Numbered from the stretch's first letter, positions 10,369-19,317 are shown. The stretch is DNA of 64,000 nucleotides from an uncultured Bacteroidales bacterium (GCA_946410455.1 CAMKAJ010000010.1:1-64000); one strand, 5' to 3'. Notes: generated by a model not told the origin, from the letters alone. Program-made: numbers and translations.

Positions 10369-10497
10369 ATGAAACGAGTTTATTCTAAGCCGGATTCCGA
10401 ATTGTCGGAAACCTTGAGTATGCTGGCATTTGCAGCCAGCGATCCCACTGCCTCTATCGAGGAGTTTGACAATAAAACAGAATTACTTGAATGGTAA
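10369..10497 (+). CDS. Small 42-residue peptide gene inside the SusCD operon
   Basis: An ATG-to-TAA frame of 43 codons, beginning MKRVYSKPDSEL and ending NKTELLEW. It lies 18 bases after the preceding lipoprotein gene and 14 bases before the next, so it fills what would otherwise be an unexplained 160-base gap. It has no signal peptide or membrane segment and is acidic in its C-terminal half. From memory, short Bacteroidales peptides with an MK-x-Y-x-x-P N-terminus recur between lipoprotein and fimbrillin-like genes; I cannot verify this here. The function is unknown. A strong Shine-Dalgarno sequence for the next gene sits on its stop codon. Confidence 0.55.
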   Translation: MKRVYSKPDSELSETLSMLAFAASDPTASIEEFDNKTELLEW

Positions 10498-10504
10498 AAG
10501 GAGG
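10498..10504 (+). promoter_or_regulatory. Strong Shine-Dalgarno sequence before the first fimbrillin-like gene
   Basis: AAGGAGG, 7 bases before the ATG at 10512. Most starts in this window, as in Bacteroidota generally, lack such a site. It decides the start at 10512 over the in-frame ATG at 10491. Confidence 0.7.
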
Positions 10505-10511
10505 AAGCATC

Positions 10512-13322
10512 ATGAAAAAGATTGGATTATTTGCCATCGTAGCAATGGCTGTTTTGGCCTCCTGTAACAAGGAAACACAAGAGACTCCCGTTCCCGTGCC
10601 TTCTGAGGGGGATAAGGTTTACACCTCTTTCACCGCTGGCGGGGAAGACCTTACAAAGGTGATTCTCAATTTTGCTGAAGACAAGAACATCAAGTGGGCA
10701 GACACCGACGAGATTGCTGTATTCGACGGAGTGGGAAAGAATACCTTCACTATAAAGGAAGGGACCAACGAAGGGGCAACCGCCGTATTCGAGGGTGCCG
10801 TGGATAGTGGTGCCACTACCCTTTATGCGGTTTACCCCGCGTCTGCAGCCGGCAGCCTAAACGGCTCATCTATGTCGGTTACAGTGCCTGCAGCCCAGGT
10901 GATAGGTACCGGAGCATGCGCCGACCCTGCCGCCCTCGTGGCTGTGGCCAGTGCAGAGAAGGGCTCCGCAATGGCGTTCAAGCAGGTTTGCGGACTTCTG
11001 ATGCTCAGCTTCACCGCCGAGGATATACGTACTATTACCATCAGCGGACAGGCTCTCGCCGGAACTGCTACCGTTTCTGCAGACGGAACCCTGGGCGAGG
11101 TGAGCGAGGCGGCAAACGAGATTACCCTCACCCATGCCGACGGCCTTTTCCCTGCAGGTACCTACTATGTGGCAGTGCTGCCCGGTACAACTCCTGCAGG
11201 CCAGTTCTCGATCAGCCTTTCCAACGGTGTGAAGGCAGGTTTCAAAGAGGGCACAAAGGCCGTGAGCTTCAAGCGCCTCAAGAGGCTTGATGCCGGCTCC
11301 CTGGATGGTCTTACCATGTACACCACCATTTCTACCATGGCAGAGCTCTTTGAATGGAACTCTACCCGCGTGGTGGCCGAAGAATCCGAGCCCGACAATG
11401 TAATGCTTGTTGCAGACATAGACATGGAAGAAGAGCCCTGGGTTCCCAAGGACTTCAAGGGCGTGTTCGACGGCCGTGGCCATAAGCTGTACAATCTCAA
11501 TGTAGAGCGCACTGCCAATGCCTGCCTGTTCAATTCCCTTACAGGAACTGTAAAGAATCTCATCGTGGGTTCCAGCGATGGAAAGACCTACGACGGCGTG
11601 AGCAAGATTGTTCAGAATAACCCGGAGGATACAGGTAGCAGCTGGCGGTATGCAGGACTGATTACCCGTTTGAACGCAGGTGCTGTACTCGACAACGTGG
11701 TGAGCTTCGTTCCCGTTACCGTGGCCGAAGGCTCCCTGAGCAAGACTCGTATCGGCGGTCTTGTGGGAGTTGTGGCAGGTGCTTCAAGCATAAGCAATTG
11801 CGAGAACCATGGTGCTGTAAGCAACCTGGCTGCTGCACCCAAGGCTGCTGGACCAGTGGGCGGAGTTATCGGCTGGGCGGATGCTGCCATTACGGCTGAG
11901 AATGTAGTCAATTACGGAGAAATAACTGTAGTCAACGCTTTGTCTACTAATGTCGGTGGCATTCTTGCCCGCGTGAATGGAGATGGCTCATCTCTCAGCA
12001 ATTGCTCCAATAAGGCCAGTATCTCTATAACTGGTACCGGAGAAACAGGTATGTACGTAGGAGGCATTCTCGGCTGTGCCATCCCATCATCAGGAACACT
12101 CAAGATTAGTAAATGCCGAAACGATGCTTCACTTGCTATGACCCATCGTAACGTGGGCGCTATCGGCGGTGTGGCCGGTTATCTGGATATGAGCAATGGC
12201 ATTTTGATTATTGACGAGTGTGAGAACCATGGTGATATTTCACGAACTGTAGCAGAAACGGCAAAGGGTAAGTTGACGGATGTATGTGTTTCCGGAATTG
12301 CCGCCAATGTTAAAGGTACCGAGGGGAACTGCTCAATTTCCAATTGTAACAATTATGGTGATGTCTTTACTAATACCAACGCAGGTGGCACAACTATCAG
12401 GATAGGCGGAGTTGCTGCTTGGCTTCAGTCCTACACTGAGGTGAAAGACTGTAAGAACGAAGGTAATGTACGTTATGAGATGGGAAATGCTACACTTACC
12501 GGTTCAACTATCCATATTGCAGGTATTGTAGGCCATCTGGTCAAGGGCTCGTCGGTTTCCGGTTGCACCAACAGCGGCGGCGTTTTCTCCGACCGTTTCC
12601 AAGTAAACCGCGCTGGCGGAATTGTGGGTACAATTAATTCCAGTTCTGCTTATAGCTGCATCAATACCGGTTCAGTGGATGTTACAACGCGGGCCGATGC
12701 TGTTATTACATTATGGCAGGCGGTAGGCGGAATCGTTGGTTTTGGTGAGGGTACTACAGACACCCGTATCATTAAGGACTGCGTCAACAGGGGTGCAGTT
12801 TCGGCATCTATAAACGCAGTCCCTCAATATGAAGGCAGATTTGGAGTTGGGGGCATCATCGGCCAACCTTTCTCCGACTACACTATCAGCGGGAATAAGA
12901 ATTATGGTTCCGTCTCGGCAGAGAATACTAATGAAGATACTCCATGGTCGTATGCCGGCGGAGTGATGGGCTTCGATGATGATGCGCATACAAGCAAGAA
13001 AGCCTCTATTCTGACGGATAATGTTAATTACGGAGAGGTTACCAATGCCAGCTCCAGCGCCCAGTATTCTGCTGCCGGCGGTCTCTTCGGGCGTATCGCC
13101 TTGGCTACCGGAGTTACCGGTTCCTCTTTCGGTACCGTAAAGGGCCCCGGCGCGGGTGCTGTTGCAGGTGTGAACAAAACCGACCTGACGGTTAATGTTT
13201 GCGACGCAGTTACAGTGAACGGCGTTGCAAAGGCTGCAGCCTCGGATGTAAATGCCTGGCTCTGCCCTGACAATACGGGAACCATCACTCCCAAATACGT
13301 AGCACACAGCGCTGAAGAATAA
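10512..13322 (+). CDS. Large fimbrillin-like lipoprotein with GLUG-type internal repeats
   Basis: 936 residues from ATG 10512, lipobox VLASC. Residues about 35-270 resemble the FimA/Mfa-type fimbrillin-like N-terminal domain (IKWADTDEIAVFDG, TTLYAVYPASAAG, LFPAGTYYVAVLPGT). The rest is a long run of repeats of the form IGG(I/L)xG...S.SNCxNxGxVS (for example RIGGLVGVVAGASSISNCEN), expected to fold as an elongated beta-solenoid. It is a surface-displayed, probably adhesive or substrate-binding protein. It is a paralogue of the next gene but lacks that gene's phosphodiesterase tail. The stop overlaps the next start (TAATG). Confidence 0.82.
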   Translation: MKKIGLFAIVAMAVLASCNKETQETPVPVPSEGDKVYTSFTAGGEDLTKVILNFAEDKNIKWADTDEIAVFDGVGKNTFTIKEGTNEGATAVFEGAVDSGATTLYAVYPASAAGSLNGSSMSVTVPAAQVIGTGACADPAALVAVASAEKGSAMAFKQVCGLLMLSFTAEDIRTITISGQALAGTATVSADGTLGEVSEAANEITLTHADGLFPAGTYYVAVLPGTTPAGQFSISLSNGVKAGFKEGTKAVSFKRLKRLDAGSLDGLTMYTTISTMAELFEWNSTRVVAEESEPDNVMLVADIDMEEEPWVPKDFKGVFDGRGHKLYNLNVERTANACLFNSLTGTVKNLIVGSSDGKTYDGVSKIVQNNPEDTGSSWRYAGLITRLNAGAVLDNVVSFVPVTVAEGSLSKTRIGGLVGVVAGASSISNCENHGAVSNLAAAPKAAGPVGGVIGWADAAITAENVVNYGEITVVNALSTNVGGILARVNGDGSSLSNCSNKASISITGTGETGMYVGGILGCAIPSSGTLKISKCRNDASLAMTHRNVGAIGGVAGYLDMSNGILIIDECENHGDISRTVAETAKGKLTDVCVSGIAANVKGTEGNCSISNCNNYGDVFTNTNAGGTTIRIGGVAAWLQSYTEVKDCKNEGNVRYEMGNATLTGSTIHIAGIVGHLVKGSSVSGCTNSGGVFSDRFQVNRAGGIVGTINSSSAYSCINTGSVDVTTRADAVITLWQAVGGIVGFGEGTTDTRIIKDCVNRGAVSASINAVPQYEGRFGVGGIIGQPFSDYTISGNKNYGSVSAENTNEDTPWSYAGGVMGFDDDAHTSKKASILTDNVNYGEVTNASSSAQYSAAGGLFGRIALATGVTGSSFGTVKGPGAGAVAGVNKTDLTVNVCDAVTVNGVAKAAASDVNAWLCPDNTGTITPKYVAHSAEE

Positions 13323-16300
13323 TGAAGAGTTTAAGACATTCCGTCAGAATATGGCTGCCGGCCTTCCTCGCTTTGGCGATGTGGTCTTGCAGCCCCGAGA
13401 CCGCGACCCCGGAGGATCTCCCCTCCGGGGGTCCGCGCGTCGCAATTACTCTGGAAGCATTTACAGACAGAGACGGCGGCAAGACAGTGCTTGATTTCCC
13501 TTCGACCAAATGGGAAGACAGCGACGAGATAGCTGTATTCGACGGAGTGTCCAAGAACATCTTCACAATCCCTTCCGGCGGCAATTCCGGCAGCGCTGCC
13601 CGCTTCAGCGGCGAGATTGCCGAAGGTGCTGCCACGCTTTACGCAGCCTATCCGGCTGCTGCGGCCGAATCCTGCAACGGGGGACTGATTACCATATCGG
13701 TTCCCCGCGTGCAGCGACTCTCAGGCAGCTCTCCGGCTGCTCCTGGGGCCCTTGCTACTGTGGCGCAGGCGCAAGGGAACACCCTATCTTTCAAGAATAT
13801 AACTGCGCTCATGAAGATCCGTATAGAGGGCTCCGACATTACGGCGGTGCGCATCTGCGCCCCTGGTATTTCCGGGCGTGTGAAAGTGCGCCCGGACGGA
13901 ACCCTCGAGAGCAAGACGGACGCTTCTGATGAGGTGTTGCTGCTCCCGGAGGGCGATTGTTTTGCTCCGGGAGAGTATTATGCCGCCTTGCTCCCGGGTA
14001 CCGTGGATGCGGGCACATTGAGTCTTTCCCTTATACGCTCAGACGCCATGTCTTGCACCCGCACCGCCGGCAAGAAAAATGAGCTCCGACGCAACGGAGC
14101 AGTGGATGCCGGCGCTCCGGAGCAGTCTGCAAAGTGGGAGAGGGTTATTTATACCAAGGCCCAGCTCTTCGCCTGGAATGCCCTGCGTTCGCCGCTGGAC
14201 GCTACCGAGCAGGCCAGCCTGGGGGCCGATATAGACATGGGCATGGAGGCCTGGACGCCCCGCGACTTTGCCGGTTCCTTTGACGGGCGTGCTCACAGGC
14301 TCAGCGGCCTTAACGTAGAGTGCAACGGCTACGCCGGCTTCTTCCGCCAGCTGGTAGATGCCGCCACGGTGAAGGACCTCGTTCTGGGAAGCTCCGACGG
14401 CGAGAGCTACGACGGGGTGAGCGTGATACGGCATTCCGCGTCGGCCAACAACTACACCTGGTACTATGCCGGAGTAATCCCCAAGGCTGGAGGGGCCAGC
14501 AGCGTAACGGGGCTTACGAACTTTGCCGTCGTGGAGGTGGCGGCGGACGCCACTTCCAAGACCCGCATCGGCGGCATTGTGGGCAACTGGAACAGCAGCG
14601 GCAAGTTTGAGGGGTGCGTCAACCATGGTACGGTGCGTAACCTCTCCTCCGTCACCGGCCAGAACAGCTCGTCGGATGCCACTTCCGTGGCCAGCTCCAT
14701 GGGCGGAGTGGTGGGTTTCTTTGACCTGCGCGCTACCGTGAGCGATTGCCACAACTACGGCAACGTTTACTCGGAGAACCCCTGGGTATCGGCCATGGGC
14801 GGTGTTGCGGGCAGCGATTCGCGCGGCTCCACTTTTCAGAACTGCAACAATTACGGTAGTGTGGAGCAGCGTTCCGCGACCCTGGGAGCCGCTGCTGCCG
14901 TGGGCGGTGTCGTTGGCTATGCCAAGGGAGAGGCGTCTGTTTTCGGCAAGATGGCGGGCTGCGTAAACAGCGGCCCTGTGAGCGCCCGGGGCAACGGCCA
15001 GATTATCAGGGTGGGCGGCGTGAGCGGCTACACCGCATACTATCTGGCAGATGATTGTTCCAACAGCGCCGATATTGTTTTTTCTAACCCTTCTGCCACT
15101 GAGGGGTATATTGCCATCGGCGGTATTTGTGCCCACACTTACAGTGGGGTGGTGATTTCTTCCTGCACCAACTCCGGCCGCATCAGCTCCGACAAACCTC
15201 AGGTGAACCGTATAGGCGGAATAGCAGGCAGCATCAATTCCAGTGCCGTGCGCGGATGTAAGAATGGCGGAGCCGTGGTGCTCGACAATTCGGCTTCTAC
15301 TATAGACAACTGGCAGGGGGTCGGTGGAATCGCCGGGTTCTCGGAAGGCGAAAGCGGTACGCGGGAAGTGAGCGACTGCATCAACACCGGCCGGGTTTCC
15401 GCTACTGTATGTACGGTGGGCAATACCGGCTACCACCGTATGGCCGTGGGAGGCATTATCGGCATGCCCTACACCACCATGGCCATATCCGACAACGTAA
15501 ACAGGGGAGAAGTGGTGGCGCAGAACAAGCATGCCTCGGCTCCGTACCTGTATGTGGGCGGCATAATCGGCCAGGACAGCGGGGCGGCGTCGGCCTCTTC
15601 GCTTACGTCTAATGTGAATTACGGCAGCGTGCGCAGCATTTCTGCCTGGGATGGCTACTCGGGCGCCGGCGGCCTGTTCGGCAAGTTGAGCATGGCGGCG
15701 TCGGTCTTCGGGAACAGTAATTTCGGCGACGTTGAGGGCAACGTGGCTGGAGCTGTAGCGGGAGTTAACGAGTGCAGTTTTACCGCTACCGTTTGTGACG
15801 CCGTCAAGGTTAATTCTGTGAATCATGGAGAGGCCGCCGACAAGGTAGCGTGGGCCTGTCCGCAATCTACGGGTACAATTACGCTGATCGTTTCGGCTCA
15901 CTCGAATACGGAAACCGGCGGCCTGCCCAAACCGCTGCCAGCCACCAACAAGGTTGTGGCCCACAGGGGAGGCTCCAGCGAGAGCGGCTATCCCGACAAC
16001 TCCCGGGCCGGCCTGCGCTATGCCATGCGCCTGGGCTGCTATGCCTCCGAGTGTGATATTTACTGGACTTCCGACAACAAGGTTATCGTGGCCCATGCCG
16101 ACAGCCAGGATAACGTGAACGGAATGCACCCGTGGGAGCATACGGCAGACGAGATTATTGCCGCGAAGCGCCTGTCCAATTACGAACGCATCCCTACTCT
16201 GGAAGAGTTTATAGACATAGTTATGGAGAGCGGGAGCCATACCAAGCTGATATTGGATATCAAGATGATAGATACTCCCAGCGATGACTACGAGCATCCT

Positions 16301-16753
16301 GCCAAGGCGGCTCTGCGGGCAATAGAGATAGTGAAGGAGAAGAATGCCCAGAACTTCGTGGAGTTTATTTGTACCAGCTACGAGCAGGTGATGAAGCAGA
16401 TTGCCGAGCCCTTGAAGGCCGCCGGCCTTGCCTGCGGATGGATGAAGGGAGATATCTCGGCCACGACGTTCAAGAACAGGGGCTATACCGATTGGGCTAA
16501 CCTTTGTACCCGTACACATTTCAGCCTTGGGGTGAGCGGCAGTGCCGACAAGGGTACCGGCAAACGCACCATACAGGAGTTCAAGAATGCCGGCCTGCAG
16601 TTGAGCGTTTTCCATATCGACGGCTATTCCGGTAACAGCAGTGCGGTTTACACGGAAGAGAATGTTCAGCTCTATCTGGACGAATATAGTTACCTTAAAT
16701 GTATCACCACCAACTATCCTTCGTGGCTGATACAGAAGACCAAGAATTTGTGA
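13322..16753 (+). CDS. Fimbrillin-like/GLUG-repeat lipoprotein fused to a glycerophosphodiester phosphodiesterase domain
   Basis: 1143 residues, lipobox MWSC. The N-terminal 870 residues repeat the architecture of the preceding gene: fimbrillin-like domain (KWEDSDEIAVFDGVSKN, TLYAAYPAAAAES), then IGGIVGNWNSSGKFEGCVNHG-type repeats. From about residue 875 comes a GDPD domain with NKVVAHRGG (catalytic His-Arg), ASECDIYW (metal-binding Glu and Asp), VIVAHAD (second His), IPTLEEFIDIV and LILDIKM. This would place a phosphodiesterase at the tip of a surface rod, releasing glycerol phosphate from a glycerophosphodiester. The start overlaps the previous stop by one base. Confidence 0.85.
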   Translation: MKSLRHSVRIWLPAFLALAMWSCSPETATPEDLPSGGPRVAITLEAFTDRDGGKTVLDFPSTKWEDSDEIAVFDGVSKNIFTIPSGGNSGSAARFSGEIAEGAATLYAAYPAAAAESCNGGLITISVPRVQRLSGSSPAAPGALATVAQAQGNTLSFKNITALMKIRIEGSDITAVRICAPGISGRVKVRPDGTLESKTDASDEVLLLPEGDCFAPGEYYAALLPGTVDAGTLSLSLIRSDAMSCTRTAGKKNELRRNGAVDAGAPEQSAKWERVIYTKAQLFAWNALRSPLDATEQASLGADIDMGMEAWTPRDFAGSFDGRAHRLSGLNVECNGYAGFFRQLVDAATVKDLVLGSSDGESYDGVSVIRHSASANNYTWYYAGVIPKAGGASSVTGLTNFAVVEVAADATSKTRIGGIVGNWNSSGKFEGCVNHGTVRNLSSVTGQNSSSDATSVASSMGGVVGFFDLRATVSDCHNYGNVYSENPWVSAMGGVAGSDSRGSTFQNCNNYGSVEQRSATLGAAAAVGGVVGYAKGEASVFGKMAGCVNSGPVSARGNGQIIRVGGVSGYTAYYLADDCSNSADIVFSNPSATEGYIAIGGICAHTYSGVVISSCTNSGRISSDKPQVNRIGGIAGSINSSAVRGCKNGGAVVLDNSASTIDNWQGVGGIAGFSEGESGTREVSDCINTGRVSATVCTVGNTGYHRMAVGGIIGMPYTTMAISDNVNRGEVVAQNKHASAPYLYVGGIIGQDSGAASASSLTSNVNYGSVRSISAWDGYSGAGGLFGKLSMAASVFGNSNFGDVEGNVAGAVAGVNECSFTATVCDAVKVNSVNHGEAADKVAWACPQSTGTITLIVSAHSNTETGGLPKPLPATNKVVAHRGGSSESGYPDNSRAGLRYAMRLGCYASECDIYWTSDNKVIVAHADSQDNVNGMHPWEHTADEIIAAKRLSNYERIPTLEEFIDIVMESGSHTKLILDIKMIDTPSDDYEHPAKAALRAIEIVKEKNAQNFVEFICTSYEQVMKQIAEPLKAAGLACGWMKGDISATTFKNRGYTDWANLCTRTHFSLGVSGSADKGTGKRTIQEFKNAGLQLSVFHIDGYSGNSSAVYTEENVQLYLDEYSYLKCITTNYPSWLIQKTKNL

Positions 16754-17679
16754 TGATGAAAAGTGTGCGTTTTGTTTTGATGCTTGCGGCGCTTTTGTTT
16801 GCCGCTTGTACGGAAAAACCGGATCCGACTCCCGGTCCGGGTCCTGATGTCACCCCCAAGCCTGAAAAGGTGAAAATTGAGGCCAAGAACAAAGTTGTGG
16901 CGCATCGCGGCGGGGCAACGGAGTCCAGGCTGCCGGACAATTCCATTGCTGCACTGAACTACTCTATGGAGCTTCAGTGTTATGCCTCCGAGTGCGATAT
17001 TTACTGGACTGCGGATAACGATGTTATTGTAGCCCATGCCGACGCCAATGACTGCATTAATGGTCTCAGACCATGGGAATCTACCGTTGCCCAGATCCGT
17101 GATGCGGGACACTTGTCTAACGGCGAGCAGGTCCCTACCTTGTCTGACTTCTTGGATGTGGTGCAGACTCAGAAATGTACCCGTCTGTGGCTGGATATAA
17201 AGAATATTACTGAGCCTTCCGATATGGACGCTAACGTTCTGGCTAATTATGTAATCAAAGCGGTCAAGAGGGCTTGCGAGATAATCAAGGAGAAAAAGGC
17301 TGAGCCTTGGTGCGAGTTTATCTGCACGAGCAGCACAAAGGTGATGGCTGGAGTCGCGGGTAAGACCGACGGTTCGGCCTTCGGCTATGCGGCTTCTGCC
17401 GGTATTCCTATAGGATGGATGGCTAATAAGAACGCCGAAACCTACGTGAAGAATGGCTATGTGTGGGCAAATCTTTCCGACGAGTACATGACTCGTGGCG
17501 GGGGCTCCAGAACTATAGATGAGTTCAATAAAGCCGGGGTGGCTGTGAGCGTCTTCAATGCTGACAGCAAGGACCAGATGAACTATTATGTTTCCCGCAT
17601 AGATGACATGAAGGCTATTTGTAGCAATTATCCAGCAGCGCTGCTGAGGGTTATTGAAGCGAGCGGGAAGGCTCAGTAA
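16753..17679 (+). CDS. Glycerophosphodiester phosphodiesterase lipoprotein
   Basis: 308 residues from the ATG that overlaps the previous stop (TGATG); ATG 16756 is equally possible. A lipoprotein signal ends in LFAAC, followed by a Pro-rich spacer. The GDPD domain is closely similar to the tail of the preceding gene: NKVVAHRGGATES, ASECDIYWTADNDVIVAHAD, VPTLSDFLDVV, LWLDIKNI. The active-site His-Arg, Glu/Asp and His are all present. It is probably the periplasmic or surface partner of the fused enzyme. It is the last gene of the operon; the next gene has its own promoter. Confidence 0.9.
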   Translation: MMKSVRFVLMLAALLFAACTEKPDPTPGPGPDVTPKPEKVKIEAKNKVVAHRGGATESRLPDNSIAALNYSMELQCYASECDIYWTADNDVIVAHADANDCINGLRPWESTVAQIRDAGHLSNGEQVPTLSDFLDVVQTQKCTRLWLDIKNITEPSDMDANVLANYVIKAVKRACEIIKEKKAEPWCEFICTSSTKVMAGVAGKTDGSAFGYAASAGIPIGWMANKNAETYVKNGYVWANLSDEYMTRGGGSRTIDEFNKAGVAVSVFNADSKDQMNYYVSRIDDMKAICSNYPAALLRVIEASGKAQ

Positions 17680-17706
17680 ATAGTTGTACAGGCGGTTTTT
17701 TTTCTT

Positions 17707-17714
17707 TAAATTTG
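17707..17714 (+). promoter_or_regulatory. Promoter -7 element of cvpA-tsaB
   Basis: TAAATTTG matches TAnnTTTG. A TTG at 17684-17686, 20 bases before it, is a plausible -33 element. It lies between the operon end and the cvpA start. Confidence 0.6.
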
Positions 17715-17731
17715 CGGAATATAATCCGCAA

Positions 17732-18247
17732 ATGGCTATATTCGATATTGTTTTGCTCTCTTTGTTCATCCCGGGTATAATCCACGGGGCGGTGAAGGGC
17801 TTGATTACCCAGATAGTATCCCTGGCGTCTGTGGTCGTAGGTGCGTTGGTGGCGAGCCGATTCGCGCCGGACCTGACGCAGGTTTTTATTGCTCAGTTCG
17901 GCTCGGAGGAGAGGGTGGCGTATATAATCTGCTTCATTCTGATTTTCTTAGTCTGCGCATTGGTGATGGCCCTGGTGGGAAGTCTTGTGACCAAGTTGTT
18001 CAAGATTGCTACGCTGGGCTGGCTCAACCGCTTGCTGGGCGCCCTTTTTGCTATCTTTACCACTGCGCTTGTGCTCGGCCTGCTTATTTCTGCTTTCGAG
18101 GGGCTGAATGCAAGTTGGAATATTGTCAAGCCTGAGTCTTACGCAGACTGGAAAGTTTGGGCGCTTCTGCGCGATTTTGCTACCGGTCTGCTGCCGCAAC
18201 TCAAGATTTTTGTAGGGCAATATATAGCTCCTTCGTCTGCTGTATGA
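17732..18247 (+). CDS. CvpA-family inner-membrane protein
   Basis: 171 residues from MAIFDIVLLSLF; earlier in-frame codons overlap the promoter. Four hydrophobic helices are visible. The N-terminal IPGIIHGAVKGLITQIVSLASVVVG pattern and the LNRLLGALFAIFTTALVLG segment fit the CvpA (colicin V production) family. The exact role in Bacteroidales is unsettled. It overlaps tsaB by ATGA, so the two are probably co-translated. Confidence 0.8.
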   Translation: MAIFDIVLLSLFIPGIIHGAVKGLITQIVSLASVVVGALVASRFAPDLTQVFIAQFGSEERVAYIICFILIFLVCALVMALVGSLVTKLFKIATLGWLNRLLGALFAIFTTALVLGLLISAFEGLNASWNIVKPESYADWKVWALLRDFATGLLPQLKIFVGQYIAPSSAV

Positions 18248-19113
18248 GCCCCAAAATCATTCTTATAGAGACTTCTACTTCGTTGTGTTCTGTCGCCCTT
18301 CTGGAGGGCGATGTTGTGACTGCTGTGCGCCATAGCAGCGAGCCTCGCGCCCATGCTGCAATGACGGCTCCTTATGTGAAAGAGGTTCTGGATGAGCGGG
18401 GATTGCGGGTGAGTGACTGCGATGCGGTGTGTCTGAGTATGGGCCCCGGATCTTATACGGGTTTGCGTGTGGGGTCTTCTACGGCCAAGGGCTTGTGCTT
18501 CGGGGGCGGGATTCCGCTGTTGGCGGTGAGTACTTTGGATGTGTTGGTGGCGCAGGCACGCGCTGCCGGTCTTCCAGATGGTTGCCGGTATATCGTCCCT
18601 ATGATTGATGCGCGGCGGATGGAAGTGTATTCTGCTGTGTATTCTGCTGATGGACAGAGGCTTACGGATGTTGCTCCGCGCATAGTCGAGGGTATCGCTT
18701 CGCTCGGCCTGCTGGAGGCTTCGCGCGAAGCGGTCGCGGCAGCTTCCAGCCCGGCTACGTCCATCCTCGCTGATTCCGCTGCCACGGGCAGCGGGCTGCG
18801 GCTGAGTAACGCCGGCCCGGAACTGCCGTCTCCCGTATCTTCGCGCGAAGAAGCAGAGTGCGGCGGAGTACTGTTTATCGGGGACGGAGTGGCAAAGTGC
18901 GAGGCGGTGCTGGCGGGGGAGGGCCGGTGGTTCTGGCAGGAGTGCCCGCGAGCAGAAGCGATGGCCGAGCCGGCGCTTCGGGAATGGAGGGCCGGTGCAT
19001 TCCGCGATACGGCCTACTTCGAGCCGTTCTATCTGAAAGATTTCATCGCCACCACTCCCAAACCGTTCCTACCCCCTCAGCCAACCGGGACGGCTGGCGC
19101 AGAAACCGCCTGA
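18244..19113 (+). CDS. tsaB: tRNA threonylcarbamoyladenosine biosynthesis protein TsaB, with insertion and repeat-derived tail
   Basis: Partner of TsaD in making t6A37 of tRNAs. The N-terminal half is standard: ILIETSTSLCSVALLEGD, ARAHAAMTAPY-like EPRAHAAMTAPYVKEVL, and MGPGSYTGLRVGSSTAKGL. At 289 residues it is about 60 longer than the usual ~230. An Ala/Ser-rich stretch near residues 155-205 (EASREAVAAASSPATS) looks inserted before the conserved VLFIGDGVAKCEAVL. The last 16 residues (PFLPPQPTGTAGAETA) are encoded by the first copy of a 52-bp tandem repeat. The start is set by the ATGA overlap with cvpA. Confidence 0.88.
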   Translation: MSPKIILIETSTSLCSVALLEGDVVTAVRHSSEPRAHAAMTAPYVKEVLDERGLRVSDCDAVCLSMGPGSYTGLRVGSSTAKGLCFGGGIPLLAVSTLDVLVAQARAAGLPDGCRYIVPMIDARRMEVYSAVYSADGQRLTDVAPRIVEGIASLGLLEASREAVAAASSPATSILADSAATGSGLRLSNAGPELPSPVSSREEAECGGVLFIGDGVAKCEAVLAGEGRWFWQECPRAEAMAEPALREWRAGAFRDTAYFEPFYLKDFIATTPKPFLPPQPTGTAGAETA

Positions 19114-19309
19114 TCCGTTCCTACCCCCTCAGCCAACCGGGACGGCTGGCGCAAAAACCGCCTGATCCGTTCCTACCCCCTCAGCCAACCGGGACGTCTG
19201 GCGCAAAAACCGTCTGATCCGTTCCTACCCCCTCAGCCAACCGGGACGGCTGGCGCAAAAACCGTCTGATCCGTTCCTACCCCCTCAGTCAACCGGGACG
19301 GCTGGCGCA
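19065..19309. repeat. 52-bp tandem repeat, 4.7 copies
   Basis: Units start at 19065, 19117, 19169, 19221 and 19273, each beginning GTTCCTACCCCCTCAG. They differ at only a few positions; the last copy breaks off after GGCGCAA. Every unit holds an inverted repeat CAGCC-9-GGCTG. The array covers the 3' end of tsaB and the gap to the convergent CDF gene, so it may act as a bidirectional terminator. Confidence 0.95.
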
Positions 19310-19317
19310 ATGCCGGT

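Noticed and set aside
14039..16615. An 858-codon open frame on the minus strand
   Set aside because: It is the antisense shadow of the fimbrillin/GDPD gene; the plus-strand product has a lipobox, repeats and catalytic motifs, the shadow has none.
19065..19309. Possible CRISPR array
   Set aside because: Units are directly adjacent with no variable spacers, and no cas genes are nearby.
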